Shown here piece after piece: positions 34,475 to 43,363 of a stretch of 64,000 bases of DNA. Under the pieces are notes generated by a model. That model did no database searches, was not told where the DNA came from, and was given only the letters and a program-made list of their open reading frames with translations. The stretch lies in assembly GCA_965212125.1 (NCBI GenBank), contig OZ243045.1, forward strand, positions 558,001 to 622,000. The letters run 5' to 3'. How positions within the stretch are numbered: position 1 is the stretch's first letter; every line of letters begins with the position of its first letter. The stretch is from CAYRJD01 sp965212125 (GTDB taxonomy: Bacteria; Actinomycetota; Acidimicrobiia; Acidimicrobiales; Poriferisodalaceae). The translations under genes were made by a program, and so were the position numbers.

Positions 34475-35941
34475 CGGATGGCAGACCGGCGCAGAGCCCG
34501 TTTCGCCGTTCACCCAGCCGCCGATGACGGCCCCGAACAAGCCTGCACCGCCGCCGCAATGCGCCAGGAAAAGTCCGCCGGGGCGGAACTTCGCCATGTC
34601 GACCTCCGCAAATGCTTCCGGCAAGCCTTCGGCGATACCGCCTGCGCCGCGGACCAACTCGCTGCCCGGGCGGGTAGTTAGCTCAGTGATGCGTTGCGCC
34701 GTTTGCTCTCTGCTCCAGCCGCTGTCGGCATAGATGCGGGCGTGGTCGGGCGTCACCACCAACATGCAATCGAAACCCATCACCAGCTTGGGGTGGTGCA
34801 AGGCGTTGAGCGCGGCCGCATAGGTCCGCGACAATGACTCAGGGTCGCGGGAGAGCTGATCGACCACGCTGCGCGGCCCCTCGCCGGCGAACACCATGAC
34901 CGTGTCGGTGCCCGGGGCAAATCCGAAGTCGCTGCTGAGCGGCAGCCAGGGCGATGCGGCTTCATTTTCGGCGAAGCAAAAACCCACCTTGCCGGGCTGA
35001 CCAAGGGTTGCGCGGTCTACCTCGCCGGGCCGGCCGCCACCAACGTTGCGCACGATTAGCTGCACCGCACGGCCGATCGTGCTGTTGGCACGATTGCCCT
35101 GACCCAGAGCGTTGATGCCGGTGTTCATGCCGATCCGCTCGGCGATTGGCCCGTTCACCACCAGCACCGGCGCCACCGGCATGGTCGTGGCCAGCAGTCC
35201 GTGCATGTTGAACGTGTCGGTGCACACGGCTTCAATCGCGGCCAGCACGATCGGGAAGTACTCGGGCTTGCAGCCCGCCATGACTGCGTTGATTGCGGCT
35301 TTTTCGACGGTGCAGTCGGCCAGATTCGGCGGCACGATCGCCACGATTTCGCTGGGGCTGCGGGAAGTGCCCGTCAGCATTTTCTGAACTCGTGTGACGG
35401 TCGGCTCAACCAGCGGCAGGCCGTCCGACCAACCCCGCTCGTACATGACCTCTACCGGGTCTTCCAGTTCCGCCATTTGGATGCGGCGAGCCGCCAGCCC
35501 GCTAGCGCCGAAACGGGCTTCCAGCTGATCGGCAAACTCGGGTGCCACCGAAAGTGATCCGCAGCCGGGTCGGAACTCCGCTAGCTCCGCACCCAGGTCG
35601 GCCACTCCGGTGAGGCTCTGCCATTCGGGGCGACTCCAACCAACCGTGCGCTTGGTCTCAACGCCGTTGCTGACCTCTAGCAGGGTCGGCACGGTTTCGA
35701 TGTTGTTGTGCCATGAGGCGGCGAGGTCTGCGTCGTGGATGCGGCTGGCGGCGGGAATCTCGGGCGGGAAATCGGCGTCGTCTTGGGTGTAGACGGTGAT
35801 GCCCGGAGCTTGCGCCAGCGACTCCAGCGCGGGTGTGATTTGCTCGCAGGTGGGGCAGTCGTGCTTGACGAATGCGACCAGGCCGTCGGGCAGGGTCGGC
35901 TTGGCGGCTGTTTCGGTGGTGGTGGGCGTGGTGGTGGGCAC
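34457..35941 (-). CDS. Thioredoxin domain fused to conserved domain of unknown function, UGSC partner
   Basis: The product (494 residues) starts with a thioredoxin-like domain (about 1-110) that has the redox motif HDCPTCEQ and the cis-proline in ETVPTLLEV. The larger part begins near MYERGWSDGLPLVEPTV and contains VEKAAINAVMAGCKPEYFPI, ALGQGNRANSTIGRA, GQPGKVGFCFAENEAASPW and SGWSREQTAQRITELT. I have seen this conserved domain only in uncharacterised proteins. It has at least four cysteines outside the thioredoxin part. It precedes the UGSC selenoprotein gene by 107 bases on the same strand, so the two are likely one operon and may exchange electrons. The start is GTG at 35941 and the stop is TAG. 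Confidence 0.72.
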   Translation of the reverse strand: MPTTTPTTTETAAKPTLPDGLVAFVKHDCPTCEQITPALESLAQAPGITVYTQDDADFPPEIPAASRIHDADLAASWHNNIETVPTLLEVSNGVETKRTVGWSRPEWQSLTGVADLGAELAEFRPGCGSLSVAPEFADQLEARFGASGLAARRIQMAELEDPVEVMYERGWSDGLPLVEPTVTRVQKMLTGTSRSPSEIVAIVPPNLADCTVEKAAINAVMAGCKPEYFPIVLAAIEAVCTDTFNMHGLLATTMPVAPVLVVNGPIAERIGMNTGINALGQGNRANSTIGRAVQLIVRNVGGGRPGEVDRATLGQPGKVGFCFAENEAASPWLPLSSDFGFAPGTDTVMVFAGEGPRSVVDQLSRDPESLSRTYAAALNALHHPKLVMGFDCMLVVTPDHARIYADSGWSREQTAQRITELTTRPGSELVRGAGGIAEGLPEAFAEVDMAKFRPGGLFLAHCGGGAGLFGAVIGGWVNGETGSAPVCHPIDPWK

Positions 35942-35999
35942 GACCTGAGATTAGTCAGCTATCGCAAACCAGGCATCAAACCAGGCATACAGTAAGCCC

Positions 36000-36488
36000 G
36001 TGAGCGATACAGAAATAGACCAGGCGGCTTTCCGAGAGGTACTCGGACATTTCCCCACCGGGGTGACTACGGTGACGGCGACACAGGCGGATGCGCCTGT
36101 GGGGATGGCGATCGGCTCCTTTACATCGGTGTCGCTAGACCCGCCGCTGGTGGCTTTTTTGCCGACTAAAGATTCAACCACCTGGGCGGCGATTCGTTTG
36201 AGTGGTGCGTTTTGCGTGAACGTGATGGCGCAAGATCAGACGGACGTTTGCGGTGTGATGGCGAGCCATCAAGACGACAAGTTCGCTGACGTTGCGTGGC
36301 GGGCTAGCGCCAAAACCGGCTCGCCGATAATTGAGGGCTCCGTTGCGTTTATTGACTGCACGATTGAAAACATCTACGACGGGGGCGACCACGACATTGT
36401 TGTCGGGCGTGTGCAGGAGCTGTCGGTGCTGGATGAGAAAGATCCGCTGCTGTTTTATCGCGGCGGCTACGGCAGCTTTGCCCGGTAG
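36000..36488 (+). CDS. Flavin reductase family protein (FMN-binding split barrel)
   Basis: The product (162 residues) is a flavin reductase-like protein with an FMN-binding split-barrel fold. FPTGVTTVTATQADAPVGMA, GSFTSVSLDPPLVAF and FCVNVMAQDQ are family blocks, and the C-terminus DPLLFYRGGYGSF is typical. Such proteins supply reduced flavin to two-component monooxygenases or carry out related FMN or F420 chemistry; two LLM oxidoreductases in this window could be users, but nothing links them directly. The start is GTG at 36000. The stop TAG is copied again 25 bases downstream. Confidence 0.88.
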   Translation: MSDTEIDQAAFREVLGHFPTGVTTVTATQADAPVGMAIGSFTSVSLDPPLVAFLPTKDSTTWAAIRLSGAFCVNVMAQDQTDVCGVMASHQDDKFADVAWRASAKTGSPIIEGSVAFIDCTIENIYDGGDHDIVVGRVQELSVLDEKDPLLFYRGGYGSFAR

Positions 36489-36514
36489 CCCGCTAGTCGT
36501 CGTTGCCCGGTAGC
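36478..36514. repeat. 12-bp repeat, period 25, at stop of flavin reductase
   Basis: TTGCCCGGTAGC occurs at 36478-36489 and 36503-36514. The first copy contains the TAG stop of the flavin reductase gene. Confidence 0.75.
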
Positions 36515-36524
36515 TAGCGCAAAC

Positions 36525-36908
36525 ATGGATGTCATAGATCTGACGGCGCGCACCGTCTTAGCCGCCGTGATGTTGTTCGCGGGCATAATGAAGCTGCGCG
36601 ATTCAAACTGGCCGCAGGCCGCGGCGGCTTTGGGTGTGCCAGCTTGGATTGCTCGACTGGTTGCGCCCGGGGAGTTGGTCTTGGGCGCGCTGCTGGTGGC
36701 GGATGTTGCGAATGCACCGGTGTCGTGGGTAGCGCTGGGTGTGTTGCTGGCGTTTTCGGTGGTGCTAGTTGTCGCTCTTAGAAAGCCGATTGATGAGCGA
36801 CCGCGGTGTGCGTGTTTCGGTGCTTGGACGCAGCGGCCAGTGTCTTGGTGGTCGCTTGCACGCAACGGTGCGTTTTCGGTTGTGGCGCTAGTGAGCGCGC
36901 TGGTCTGA
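36525..36908 (+). CDS. MauE/DoxX-like membrane protein
   Basis: The product (127 residues) has four predicted membrane helices (about 5-25, 45-63, 68-84 and 105-126) and the loop CACFG followed by VSWWSLARN, typical of MauE/DoxX-type proteins. MauE takes part in disulfide handling during methylamine dehydrogenase maturation; wider family members may pass electrons for thiol chemistry. The Cys-x-Cys pair is kept. It is likely cotranscribed with the flavin reductase. Its last 21 bases overlap the 3' end of the convergent peptidase gene. The stop is TGA. Confidence 0.78.
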   Translation: MDVIDLTARTVLAAVMLFAGIMKLRDSNWPQAAAALGVPAWIARLVAPGELVLGALLVADVANAPVSWVALGVLLAFSVVLVVALRKPIDERPRCACFGAWTQRPVSWWSLARNGAFSVVALVSALV

Positions 36909-39209
36909 CTTAGCCAAGCCCATCACGTCTAACACGAACGCCTGGATAAAGGCTTCTTCTCGCCAGGCGTCATAGCGGCCGGTGGCGCCGCCGTGTCCGG
37001 CGCTCATTTGTGTGCGAAGCAAGATCGGCCGCTGCGCGGGATTGGGTGCGGAATCAGCGGCGGTTGGCGCAGCATTGGCGCGCAGCTTGGCGACCCATTT
37101 GGCGGGCTCCCAATACGGGACACGCGGGTCATGCAGCCCAGCTGTTGCCAGCAGCGCCGGGCGGTTTTCACCCGTCTGGCTCGGCGGGTTCACGTTTTCG
37201 TATGGCGCATAGCTCTGGATCGTCTTAAAGCTGTCCGCCTGGGACGGATCACCCCACTGGTCAAACTCCGTAACGGTCAACGGGATGGTCGGGTCAAGCA
37301 TCGTGTTGAGCGCATCCACGAACGGAACCTCCGCCACAACGCCAGCAAACAGTTCCGGCGCTTGATTAAAAATCGCACCCATTAACAAGCCGCCGGCACT
37401 AGCGCCACGCGCAACCAGGCGGTCGGGCTCCGTCCAGCCTTGCGCTATCAGGTGGCGCGCGCAGGCAACAAAATCGTCAAACGTGTTTTGCTTTTGCTCA
37501 AGTCGCCCCGCGTCATACCAAGCTCGCCCCATCTCACCGCCGCCGCGCACGTGCGCAATCGCAAAGACCACGCCACGGTCAAGCAGCGAGATTTGAGCCG
37601 AGCTAAAAGCCGCCGGAATGCTGACCTCATAAGCGCCGTAGCCATAAAGCAGACACGGCGCTGGCTGGGGTGGCGAACCGGAAGCCGAGTTGGAAACCAG
37701 GTCAGAAGCAGGGTCAGGTCGCCAAACCAAGCTGATGGGAACGCGGGTTCCATCCTTAGACGTCGCCCATACGCGCAAGGTTTCGTATGCCGAAAGATCC
37801 ACTCCGACTGCGACCGGCGATTGGTACAGCAGCCGCGCTTCACTGTTGCTGGCATCGCTCTCGGCACTGCTGTTGGCACTTGCCAAGACTTCAGCCACGT
37901 TTATTTCATAGACTGAGCTCGGCGTAGTCATGGACGTGAACTTGTAGCGATACGAGTCCGCGGCGTACTCTAGATTGGTAGAAGTGCTGATCTCGTAAGG
38001 GGACTCAAAAGATGAATCTTGTATTAGACCTAGACCTGGTAAAGGAAGATCAAGCGGCTCCGACGAGCCGGGTTTCAACAGACGCAGACGAGTTGTCGCG
38101 TTGGTTCGATCTTCCAGCACCGCAAAAGATTCAAAGCAATCCACCTCATATAGACGAGTATCCGGATGATGTTCTAGAAGTGGTTCCCACTCGCCAACGC
38201 TTACGAGAGCGCTGTCGGAAACTTCTCCTCTTGCCGTCTGGCTATCTTGCGAATCGACGGTTTGCAAGGCGGCTTTCTTTAGGCAGAAGGTGTGGGACCC
38301 CTCTGAATTGGTAACGATCAGCAGTTGGCTGCCCTGGTGATCAACGCGGTATTCCACGCCCGGTTCTCGCATCCGCACCGGCACCAATTCGGCTCTTGGG
38401 TGGTCGGCATCTAGCAAATGACATTCGGAGGTTGTTTCAGACTCCGAAGCAACCACAACAAATCGCTCGCTGCGAGTCTTGGAGATACCGACCCAAAAGC
38501 GCTCGTCGTCTTCTTTAAACACCTCCTCAAATTGCGTGCGTTCAAACGGTGCGCGTTCAAATGGCACGCAGCGCATCACCCGATTGGAACGCTGGGCTTC
38601 ATCCACGCCGACCACAAACAAGGTGCGGTTGTCGTTAGCCCAAGCCAGCCCGTAGGTGAGCTCGCCGCTGCATTCGGTCGTTTCGCCGGTCGCTATGTCC
38701 AGCACGAAGAGTTCGTAAAGCTCGTTGCCCGCTGTGTCGGCGGTGTAGGCGAGCAGGTTCTGGTTGGGGCTGACCGCTAAGTCGCCCAATGCGAAATAGT
38801 CGTGATCTCTAGCGAGCAGATTGACGTCCAGCAAAACCGTGTCTTCTGCTCGGTCTCCGTCTCCCGCGCTGGCGTGCGTTTCGCTAATGCGTCGGCGCAT
38901 GTAAATCGGGTAAGCGAGCTCCGCGACGGTGCGAGTGAAGTACTCCCACGACCCATTCGGCACCGCCAGGCTGTCGTGCGTTTCGCTAATGCGGCTGCGA
39001 AGCTGCGCAAACAGCGTTGCGCGCAACGCCGCCAGGTGCGCCGTGGCGTGTTCGGTGTAGGCGTTTTCGGCGTGCAGATACGCCTCAACCGCCGGGTCGT
39101 CGCGGTCACGCAACCAAAACCAAGGGTCGACGGTTTCGGTGCCATGAGCGCGGCGCACATGCTCACGCTGCTGAGCCAGCGGGGGAGTAACAGCGCCGAT
39201 GCGATCCAT
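36888..39209 (-). CDS. Prolyl oligopeptidase family serine peptidase (oligopeptidase B-like)
   Basis: The product (about 773 residues) is an S9A peptidase. An N-terminal segment (DPWFWLRDRDDPAVEAYLHA) leads into a beta-propeller, and the catalytic alpha/beta-hydrolase domain contains ARGASAGGLLMG with the nucleophilic serine, HDPRVPYWEP with the aspartate and SAGHGG with the histidine. It cuts short peptides, probably after basic residues if it is true oligopeptidase B, in the cytoplasm. Two starts are possible, ATG 39209 and ATG 39239; the frame opens to 39572 but that part runs antisense through the carbonic anhydrase gene. Ser/Asn-rich insertions in the propeller make it longer than usual. 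The stop is TAG. Confidence 0.9.
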   Translation of the reverse strand: MDRIGAVTPPLAQQREHVRRAHGTETVDPWFWLRDRDDPAVEAYLHAENAYTEHATAHLAALRATLFAQLRSRISETHDSLAVPNGSWEYFTRTVAELAYPIYMRRRISETHASAGDGDRAEDTVLLDVNLLARDHDYFALGDLAVSPNQNLLAYTADTAGNELYELFVLDIATGETTECSGELTYGLAWANDNRTLFVVGVDEAQRSNRVMRCVPFERAPFERTQFEEVFKEDDERFWVGISKTRSERFVVVASESETTSECHLLDADHPRAELVPVRMREPGVEYRVDHQGSQLLIVTNSEGSHTFCLKKAALQTVDSQDSQTARGEVSDSALVSVGEWEPLLEHHPDTRLYEVDCFESFAVLEDRTNATTRLRLLKPGSSEPLDLPLPGLGLIQDSSFESPYEISTSTNLEYAADSYRYKFTSMTTPSSVYEINVAEVLASANSSAESDASNSEARLLYQSPVAVGVDLSAYETLRVWATSKDGTRVPISLVWRPDPASDLVSNSASGSPPQPAPCLLYGYGAYEVSIPAAFSSAQISLLDRGVVFAIAHVRGGGEMGRAWYDAGRLEQKQNTFDDFVACARHLIAQGWTEPDRLVARGASAGGLLMGAIFNQAPELFAGVVAEVPFVDALNTMLDPTIPLTVTEFDQWGDPSQADSFKTIQSYAPYENVNPPSQTGENRPALLATAGLHDPRVPYWEPAKWVAKLRANAAPTAADSAPNPAQRPILLRTQMSAGHGGATGRYDAWREEAFIQAFVLDVMGLAKSDQRAH

Positions 39210-39250
39210 AGCGCCAGCACGATCCACAACGCAGGCCATAACGCAGGCAC

Positions 39251-39288
39251 GGTAATGGGCGGCACTAGCGGTAATGGGCGGCACTAGC
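39251..39288. repeat. 19-bp perfect tandem repeat in divergent promoter region
   Basis: GGTAATGGGCGGCACTAGC occurs twice without a gap (39251-39269 and 39270-39288), in the short region between the divergent starts of the S9 peptidase and the carbonic anhydrase-like gene. Confidence 0.92.
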
Positions 39289-39296
39289 GTGCGGCC

Positions 39297-39815
39297 ATGC
39301 CCATTTATGCGCTGGGAAACGAAGAGCCACAAATTGACCCGACGGCATTCATAATGCCCGAGGCCGTCATTATCGGAAACGTGATCGTCGGGCCAAGAGC
39401 GACCATCTGGTCTGGTGCGGTGTTGCGTGGCGACGACAGCGAAATCCGAATCGGCGCCGACACCTCCGTTCAAGACAACGCCGTACTGCACTGCGGCGAA
39501 GACCTGCCCACCATCGTCGGCGAGCGTTGCACGATCGGTCATCTGGCGCACATTGAAGGCGCCATCGTGCACAACGAAGCGCTGATCGGAACCGGCTCAA
39601 TCGTTCTGCACAACGCAGTGATCGGGGAGCGAGCTCTGGTCGGTGCGGGGGCGGTCGTGCCCGGCGAAATGAAGGTGCCCCCTGGCACGATTGCGGTCGG
39701 CACGCCTGCGAAGATCCGCGAAGGGGTTGACACCGAGCCGCTGATAATGCCCGGAGTGCAGAACTACATAGATCGCCGCGTGCGTTTTTTAAACGAACTC
39801 CGACGGCTGGATTAG
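39297..39815 (+). CDS. Gamma-class carbonic anhydrase-like protein
   Basis: The product (172 residues) is a left-handed beta-helix hexapeptide-repeat protein of the gamma carbonic anhydrase type. AVLRGDDSEIRIGADTSVQD opens the helix, and the three metal-binding histidines are seen in VLHCGED, IGHLA and AHIEGA. It may hydrate CO2 or act as a related metal-dependent CoA-linked enzyme; many members have no measured activity. The start is ATG at 39297 and the stop TAG is 18 bases before the LLM gene, which is probably in the same transcript. Confidence 0.86.
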   Translation: MPIYALGNEEPQIDPTAFIMPEAVIIGNVIVGPRATIWSGAVLRGDDSEIRIGADTSVQDNAVLHCGEDLPTIVGERCTIGHLAHIEGAIVHNEALIGTGSIVLHNAVIGERALVGAGAVVPGEMKVPPGTIAVGTPAKIREGVDTEPLIMPGVQNYIDRRVRFLNELRRLD

Positions 39816-39833
39816 GCCGCTATTGTCGGGGCT

Positions 39834-40748
39834 ATGTCAAAGGCAAAGTCAAAGGCAAAAATAGATATTGGACGCATTGGTCTTTGGACCGGCGCGCTAG
39901 ATCAGGTTTCTAGTTCTGAAGCCGTTGAGTGGGTGGCAGAGGCCGAAGAGCTCGGCTACGGAGCCGTGTGGCTGCCCGAGGCGGTGGGGCGTGACCCGTT
40001 CGTCTCGGTCACTCGCCTGCTAGAGGGCACGTCGTCGATAAAGCTCGCCACCGGCATCGCCAACATCTACGCCCGCGACCCGATGACGATGGCCTCAACG
40101 CAGCGCAGCATCGACGAAGCATTCCCCGGGAGATTCCTGCTCGGTCTGGGGGTGAGCCATCAGCACTTAGTGGAGTTCGTCCGCAAGCACGACTACTCCA
40201 AGCCGCTGAGCTACATGAAGGCCTATCTGGAGAGCATGCAAAAGGGCATCTTTATGGCGGTCGGCCCGCAAGAACTGAACGACATCGTGATAGCCGCCCT
40301 CGGCCCCAAGATGCTGGAGCTGGCGGCGACCGAAACCACCGGTGCGCACCCGTATTTCGTGCCGCCGGAGCACACCGAGTTCGCCCGCAAGACCATGGGT
40401 CCCGAAGCGGCGCTGTATCCGGAGCAGATGGCGGTGCTTGAAACCGATCCTGCCAAGGCGCGTGAAATAGCCCGCCAAGGCATGGCGATCTATCTGGGCC
40501 TGCCCAACTACACGAACAACCTGCTGCGGCTTGGCTACACCCAAGAAGACATCAACGGCGGCCCCGGTGAAACTCCCAGCGATCGGCTGGTTGACGCAAT
40601 CGTGGTTTGGGGCACCGTTGATGACGTGAAGGCCCGAGTAGATGCGCATTTTGATGCCGGCGCAGACCATGTTTGCGTGCAGGTTCTGGCCGACAGCCCG
40701 GCCGAAATACGGCATGGATGGGGCGAACTCGCTCCGGCACTAAACTAG
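39834..40748 (+). CDS. LLM-class oxidoreductase, probably F420-dependent
   Basis: The product (304 residues) is a luciferase-like monooxygenase family protein. IGLWTGALDQVSSSEAVEWV and YGAVWLPEAVGRDPFV match an actinobacterial subfamily usually annotated as F420-dependent. GRFLLGLGVSHQ is the conserved phosphate-binding turn. A short lysine-rich start (MSKAKSKAKI) precedes the barrel. It lies 50 bases before sufB, so it may share the transcript of the SUF genes, though a new promoter could lie between. The substrate is unknown. The stop is TAG. Confidence 0.86.
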   Translation: MSKAKSKAKIDIGRIGLWTGALDQVSSSEAVEWVAEAEELGYGAVWLPEAVGRDPFVSVTRLLEGTSSIKLATGIANIYARDPMTMASTQRSIDEAFPGRFLLGLGVSHQHLVEFVRKHDYSKPLSYMKAYLESMQKGIFMAVGPQELNDIVIAALGPKMLELAATETTGAHPYFVPPEHTEFARKTMGPEAALYPEQMAVLETDPAKAREIARQGMAIYLGLPNYTNNLLRLGYTQEDINGGPGETPSDRLVDAIVVWGTVDDVKARVDAHFDAGADHVCVQVLADSPAEIRHGWGELAPALN

Positions 40749-40749
40749 A

Positions 40750-40771
40750 GAGCAGGTTTGGAGCAGGTTTT
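40750..40771. repeat. 11-bp tandem duplication before sufB
   Basis: GAGCAGGTTTG (40750-40760) is followed at once by GAGCAGGTTTT (40761-40771). It sits between the LLM gene and sufB, about 28 bases before the sufB ATG. Confidence 0.7.
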
Positions 40772-40798
40772 GCTCGTAAGCCGCTGGATGGAGTCATC

Positions 40799-42202
40799 AT
40801 GACCGACACCAACGTTGCCATTGATCTTGGCAAATACAAGCTGGGGTGGAGCGACGAAGAGGACTACGTGTTCAAGCCGCGCCGCGGCCTGGACGAAGCC
40901 CTCATCCGTGAGATGTCGAACCTCAAAAAAGAGCCGGAATGGATGCTTGACTTCCGCCTGCGTGCATACAGGATCTTCAAGAGCAAGCCGATGCCCAACT
41001 GGGGCGGCGACATGTCGGAGATCTACTTTGACGACATCTACTACTACATCAAGCCGACCGAAGGTCAGGTTGATGTGTGGGAAGAGTTGCCCGACTCGGT
41101 TAAGGAAACCTACGAGAAGCTCGGCATTCCAGAGGCGGAGCGCAAGTATCTGGCGGGCGTAACCGCGCAGTATGAGAGCGAGGTGGTTTACCACCGCAAC
41201 CGTGATGATCTGGAAGCACAGGGCGTGCTGTTTAGCGACATGGATTCCGCGGTCAAAGATCATCCCGAGCTGCTGCGCAAGTACTTCGGCACGATCATTC
41301 CGCCCGGCGACAACAAGTTCGCCGCTCTCAACTCTGCGGTGTGGTCCGGCGGGTCGTTTATTTACGTGCCGCCCGGCGTGGAGGTGGAGATGCCGCTGCA
41401 GGCCTACTTCCGCATCAACGCCGAAAACATGGGTCAGTTTGAGCGCACGCTCATCATCGCCGACGAAGGCGCCACCGTCCATTACATAGAGGGCTGCTCC
41501 GCGCCGGTCTATACCACCGATTCGCTGCACTCAGCGGTCGTTGAGCTGGTGGCGCTGCCGGGGTCGCGCATCACATACACCACAATTCAGAATTGGTCAA
41601 ACAACGTTTTCAACCTGGTTACCAAGCGCGCCGCGGCATACGAAGAGGCGCACGTGGAATGGATTGACGGCAACATTGGGTCGCGGCTGACTATGAAATA
41701 TCCGGCCGTGTATCTGCTTGGCCCCAAGGCTTCTGGCGAAGTGCTTTCGGTTGCCTATGCCGGTGAGGGTCAGCATCAAGACGCCGGCGCCAAGATGGTT
41801 CACGCCGCACCCGAAACCACGTCCAGCATCGTGTCTAAGTCGATCTCCAAAGACGGCGGCCGCACTACCTACCGTGGCTTGGTGCGAGTCGACGCCGAAG
41901 CGACCGGCTGCCGCAGTCACGTGCAGTGCGATGCGCTCTTGTTGGACGAAACCAGCCGCAGCGATACCTACCCGTATCAAGAGATCGGTTCGCGTGACGC
42001 ACAGATCGCTCACGAGGCAACGGTGTCAAAGGTCGCCGACGAACAGTTGTTCTATTTGATGAGCCGCGGTTTGTCCGCCGAGCAAGCGATGGGGATGGTC
42101 GTCAATGGCTTTATCGAGCCGATCACTCGCACCTTGCCGATGGAGTACGCGGTGGAGTGGAGCCGCCTGATCGAAATACAGATGGAGGGCTCGGTCGGCT
42201 AA
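40799..42202 (+). CDS. sufB: Fe-S cluster scaffold SufB
   Basis: The product (467 residues) is the SufB scaffold on which the SufBCD complex assembles Fe-S clusters. YKLGWSDEEDYVFKPRRGLD at the N-terminus, FSDMDSAVKDHPELLRKYFG, the beta-helix core with IEGCSAPVYTT (conserved cysteine) and the C-terminal SRGLSAEQAMGMVVNGF are diagnostic. ATG at 40799 matches the family start; the earlier open codons are in the preceding gene. The TAA stop shares its last base with the ATG of the malyl-CoA lyase gene (TAATG). No SufR-type regulator is present in the window. Confidence 0.97.
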   Translation: MTDTNVAIDLGKYKLGWSDEEDYVFKPRRGLDEALIREMSNLKKEPEWMLDFRLRAYRIFKSKPMPNWGGDMSEIYFDDIYYYIKPTEGQVDVWEELPDSVKETYEKLGIPEAERKYLAGVTAQYESEVVYHRNRDDLEAQGVLFSDMDSAVKDHPELLRKYFGTIIPPGDNKFAALNSAVWSGGSFIYVPPGVEVEMPLQAYFRINAENMGQFERTLIIADEGATVHYIEGCSAPVYTTDSLHSAVVELVALPGSRITYTTIQNWSNNVFNLVTKRAAAYEEAHVEWIDGNIGSRLTMKYPAVYLLGPKASGEVLSVAYAGEGQHQDAGAKMVHAAPETTSSIVSKSISKDGGRTTYRGLVRVDAEATGCRSHVQCDALLLDETSRSDTYPYQEIGSRDAQIAHEATVSKVADEQLFYLMSRGLSAEQAMGMVVNGFIEPITRTLPMEYAVEWSRLIEIQMEGSVG

Positions 42203-43317
42203 TGCGCCATCCGCGCGACTTTTTTGCTCCGCTCGCGCTGGGAGCACCGCAACCGCTACAAGAGATTCCGATTCGTCCTTCGCGGATGATTCATTTCTTT
42301 GATCCTTCCAATGAAAAGATGCGGGCGAAGGTTCCGCAGATCGCACCAACCACAGATGTGCTGCTGGGAAACCTGGAAGATGCCGTTTCGGCGGACAACA
42401 AGGACGCGGCCCGTGATGGACTGGTTGAGGTCGGCAAGGCGTGGGACCCGGCGGCTGGCACGCAGCTTTGGACGCGGGTCAACAGTTTGGATTCTCCCTG
42501 GTTTCTTGATGACCTCTGGCTGCTGACCCACGAGATCGGCGACAAGCTGGATGTCATCATGGTGCCCAAGGTGCAGGGGCCCGAAGACATCCACTATGTG
42601 GATCAGCTCTTAGCGCAACTGGAAGCGAGAATCGGGCTGACCGAGCCGCTGCTGGTTCACGCAATCTTGGAGACCGCCACCGGCGTGGCCAACGTGGAGG
42701 CGATCTGCGGCGCCAGCCCTCGCATGCAGGGTTTGTCGCTGGGACCGGCGGATTTGGCAGCCGACCGGCGAATGAAAACGACCCGGGTGGGTGGCGGCCA
42801 TCCCGATTACCTGGTGCGCCAAGACCCGGTTGCAGCCGATGCGTTGGCAAATGGCGTGGCGGACGATGCCGCCGACGGCAGCGACAACGCCGCCCGTGCC
42901 ACCTATCAGCAAGATCTGTGGCACTACACCTTGGCGCGCATGGTTGACGCTTGCGGCTCTAGCGGCATCTTGCCCTACTACGGGCCTTTCGGCGACATCG
43001 GCGATCCGCTGGCGTGCGAGGATCAGTTCCGCAACGCGTACCTGTTGGGTTGCGTAGGTGCGTGGAGCCTGCATCCGTCCCAGATCGACATCGCCAAGCG
43101 AGTGTTCAGCCCGCCAGCAGATGAGGTGGCTTGGGCCAAGCGAGTGATAACTGAGATGGGCGACGGCACCGGCGCGGTGATGATCGACGGCAAGATGCAA
43201 GACGACGCAACCGTCAAGCAATGCCGTTTGGTGGTGAAGCTGGCCGACGAGTTGGCGGCGGCGGACCCCGAACTTGCCAAGACCTATGCGCTGGCGGCAA
43301 GCGAAGCCGGCGCCTAA
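42202..43317 (+). CDS. L-malyl-CoA/beta-methylmalyl-CoA lyase-like (HpcH/HpaI family)
   Basis: The product (371 residues) is a CitE-type CoA lyase. IPIRPSRMIHFFDPSNEKMR, GNLEDAVSADNKDAARDGL, LDVIMVPKVQGPEDIHYVDQ, GASPRMQGLSLGPADLAADR and MIDGKMQDDATVKQ correspond, from memory, to malyl-CoA/beta-methylmalyl-CoA lyases of Chloroflexus and of ethylmalonyl-CoA pathway bacteria. It would split beta-methylmalyl-CoA to glyoxylate and propionyl-CoA. An insertion of about 12 residues (near 222, DDAADGSDNAA) is unusual. ATG overlaps the sufB stop, so it is coupled to the SUF operon although its chemistry is unrelated. The stop is TAA. Confidence 0.87.
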   Translation: MRHPRDFFAPLALGAPQPLQEIPIRPSRMIHFFDPSNEKMRAKVPQIAPTTDVLLGNLEDAVSADNKDAARDGLVEVGKAWDPAAGTQLWTRVNSLDSPWFLDDLWLLTHEIGDKLDVIMVPKVQGPEDIHYVDQLLAQLEARIGLTEPLLVHAILETATGVANVEAICGASPRMQGLSLGPADLAADRRMKTTRVGGGHPDYLVRQDPVAADALANGVADDAADGSDNAARATYQQDLWHYTLARMVDACGSSGILPYYGPFGDIGDPLACEDQFRNAYLLGCVGAWSLHPSQIDIAKRVFSPPADEVAWAKRVITEMGDGTGAVMIDGKMQDDATVKQCRLVVKLADELAAADPELAKTYALAASEAGA

Positions 43318-43363
43318 ATGAACCAGCAGCGACCACAAGAATGAGCCAGCAATGGCCGCAGGA
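43318..43363. repeat. 23-bp diverged duplication of the mcl2 start region
   Basis: 43318-43340 and 43341-43363 align with about six mismatches. Each begins with ATG and reads Met-x-Gln-Gln-x-Pro-Gln; only the second is in frame with the gene. The first copy starts directly after the mcl1 stop and ends in TGA. Confidence 0.65.

Noticed and set aside
39210..39572. N-terminal extension of the S9 peptidase
   Set aside because: It runs antisense through the carbonic anhydrase-like gene and has no peptidase features.
40673..40798. N-terminal extension of sufB
   Set aside because: This stretch is the end of the LLM gene; SufB homology begins at ATG 40799.
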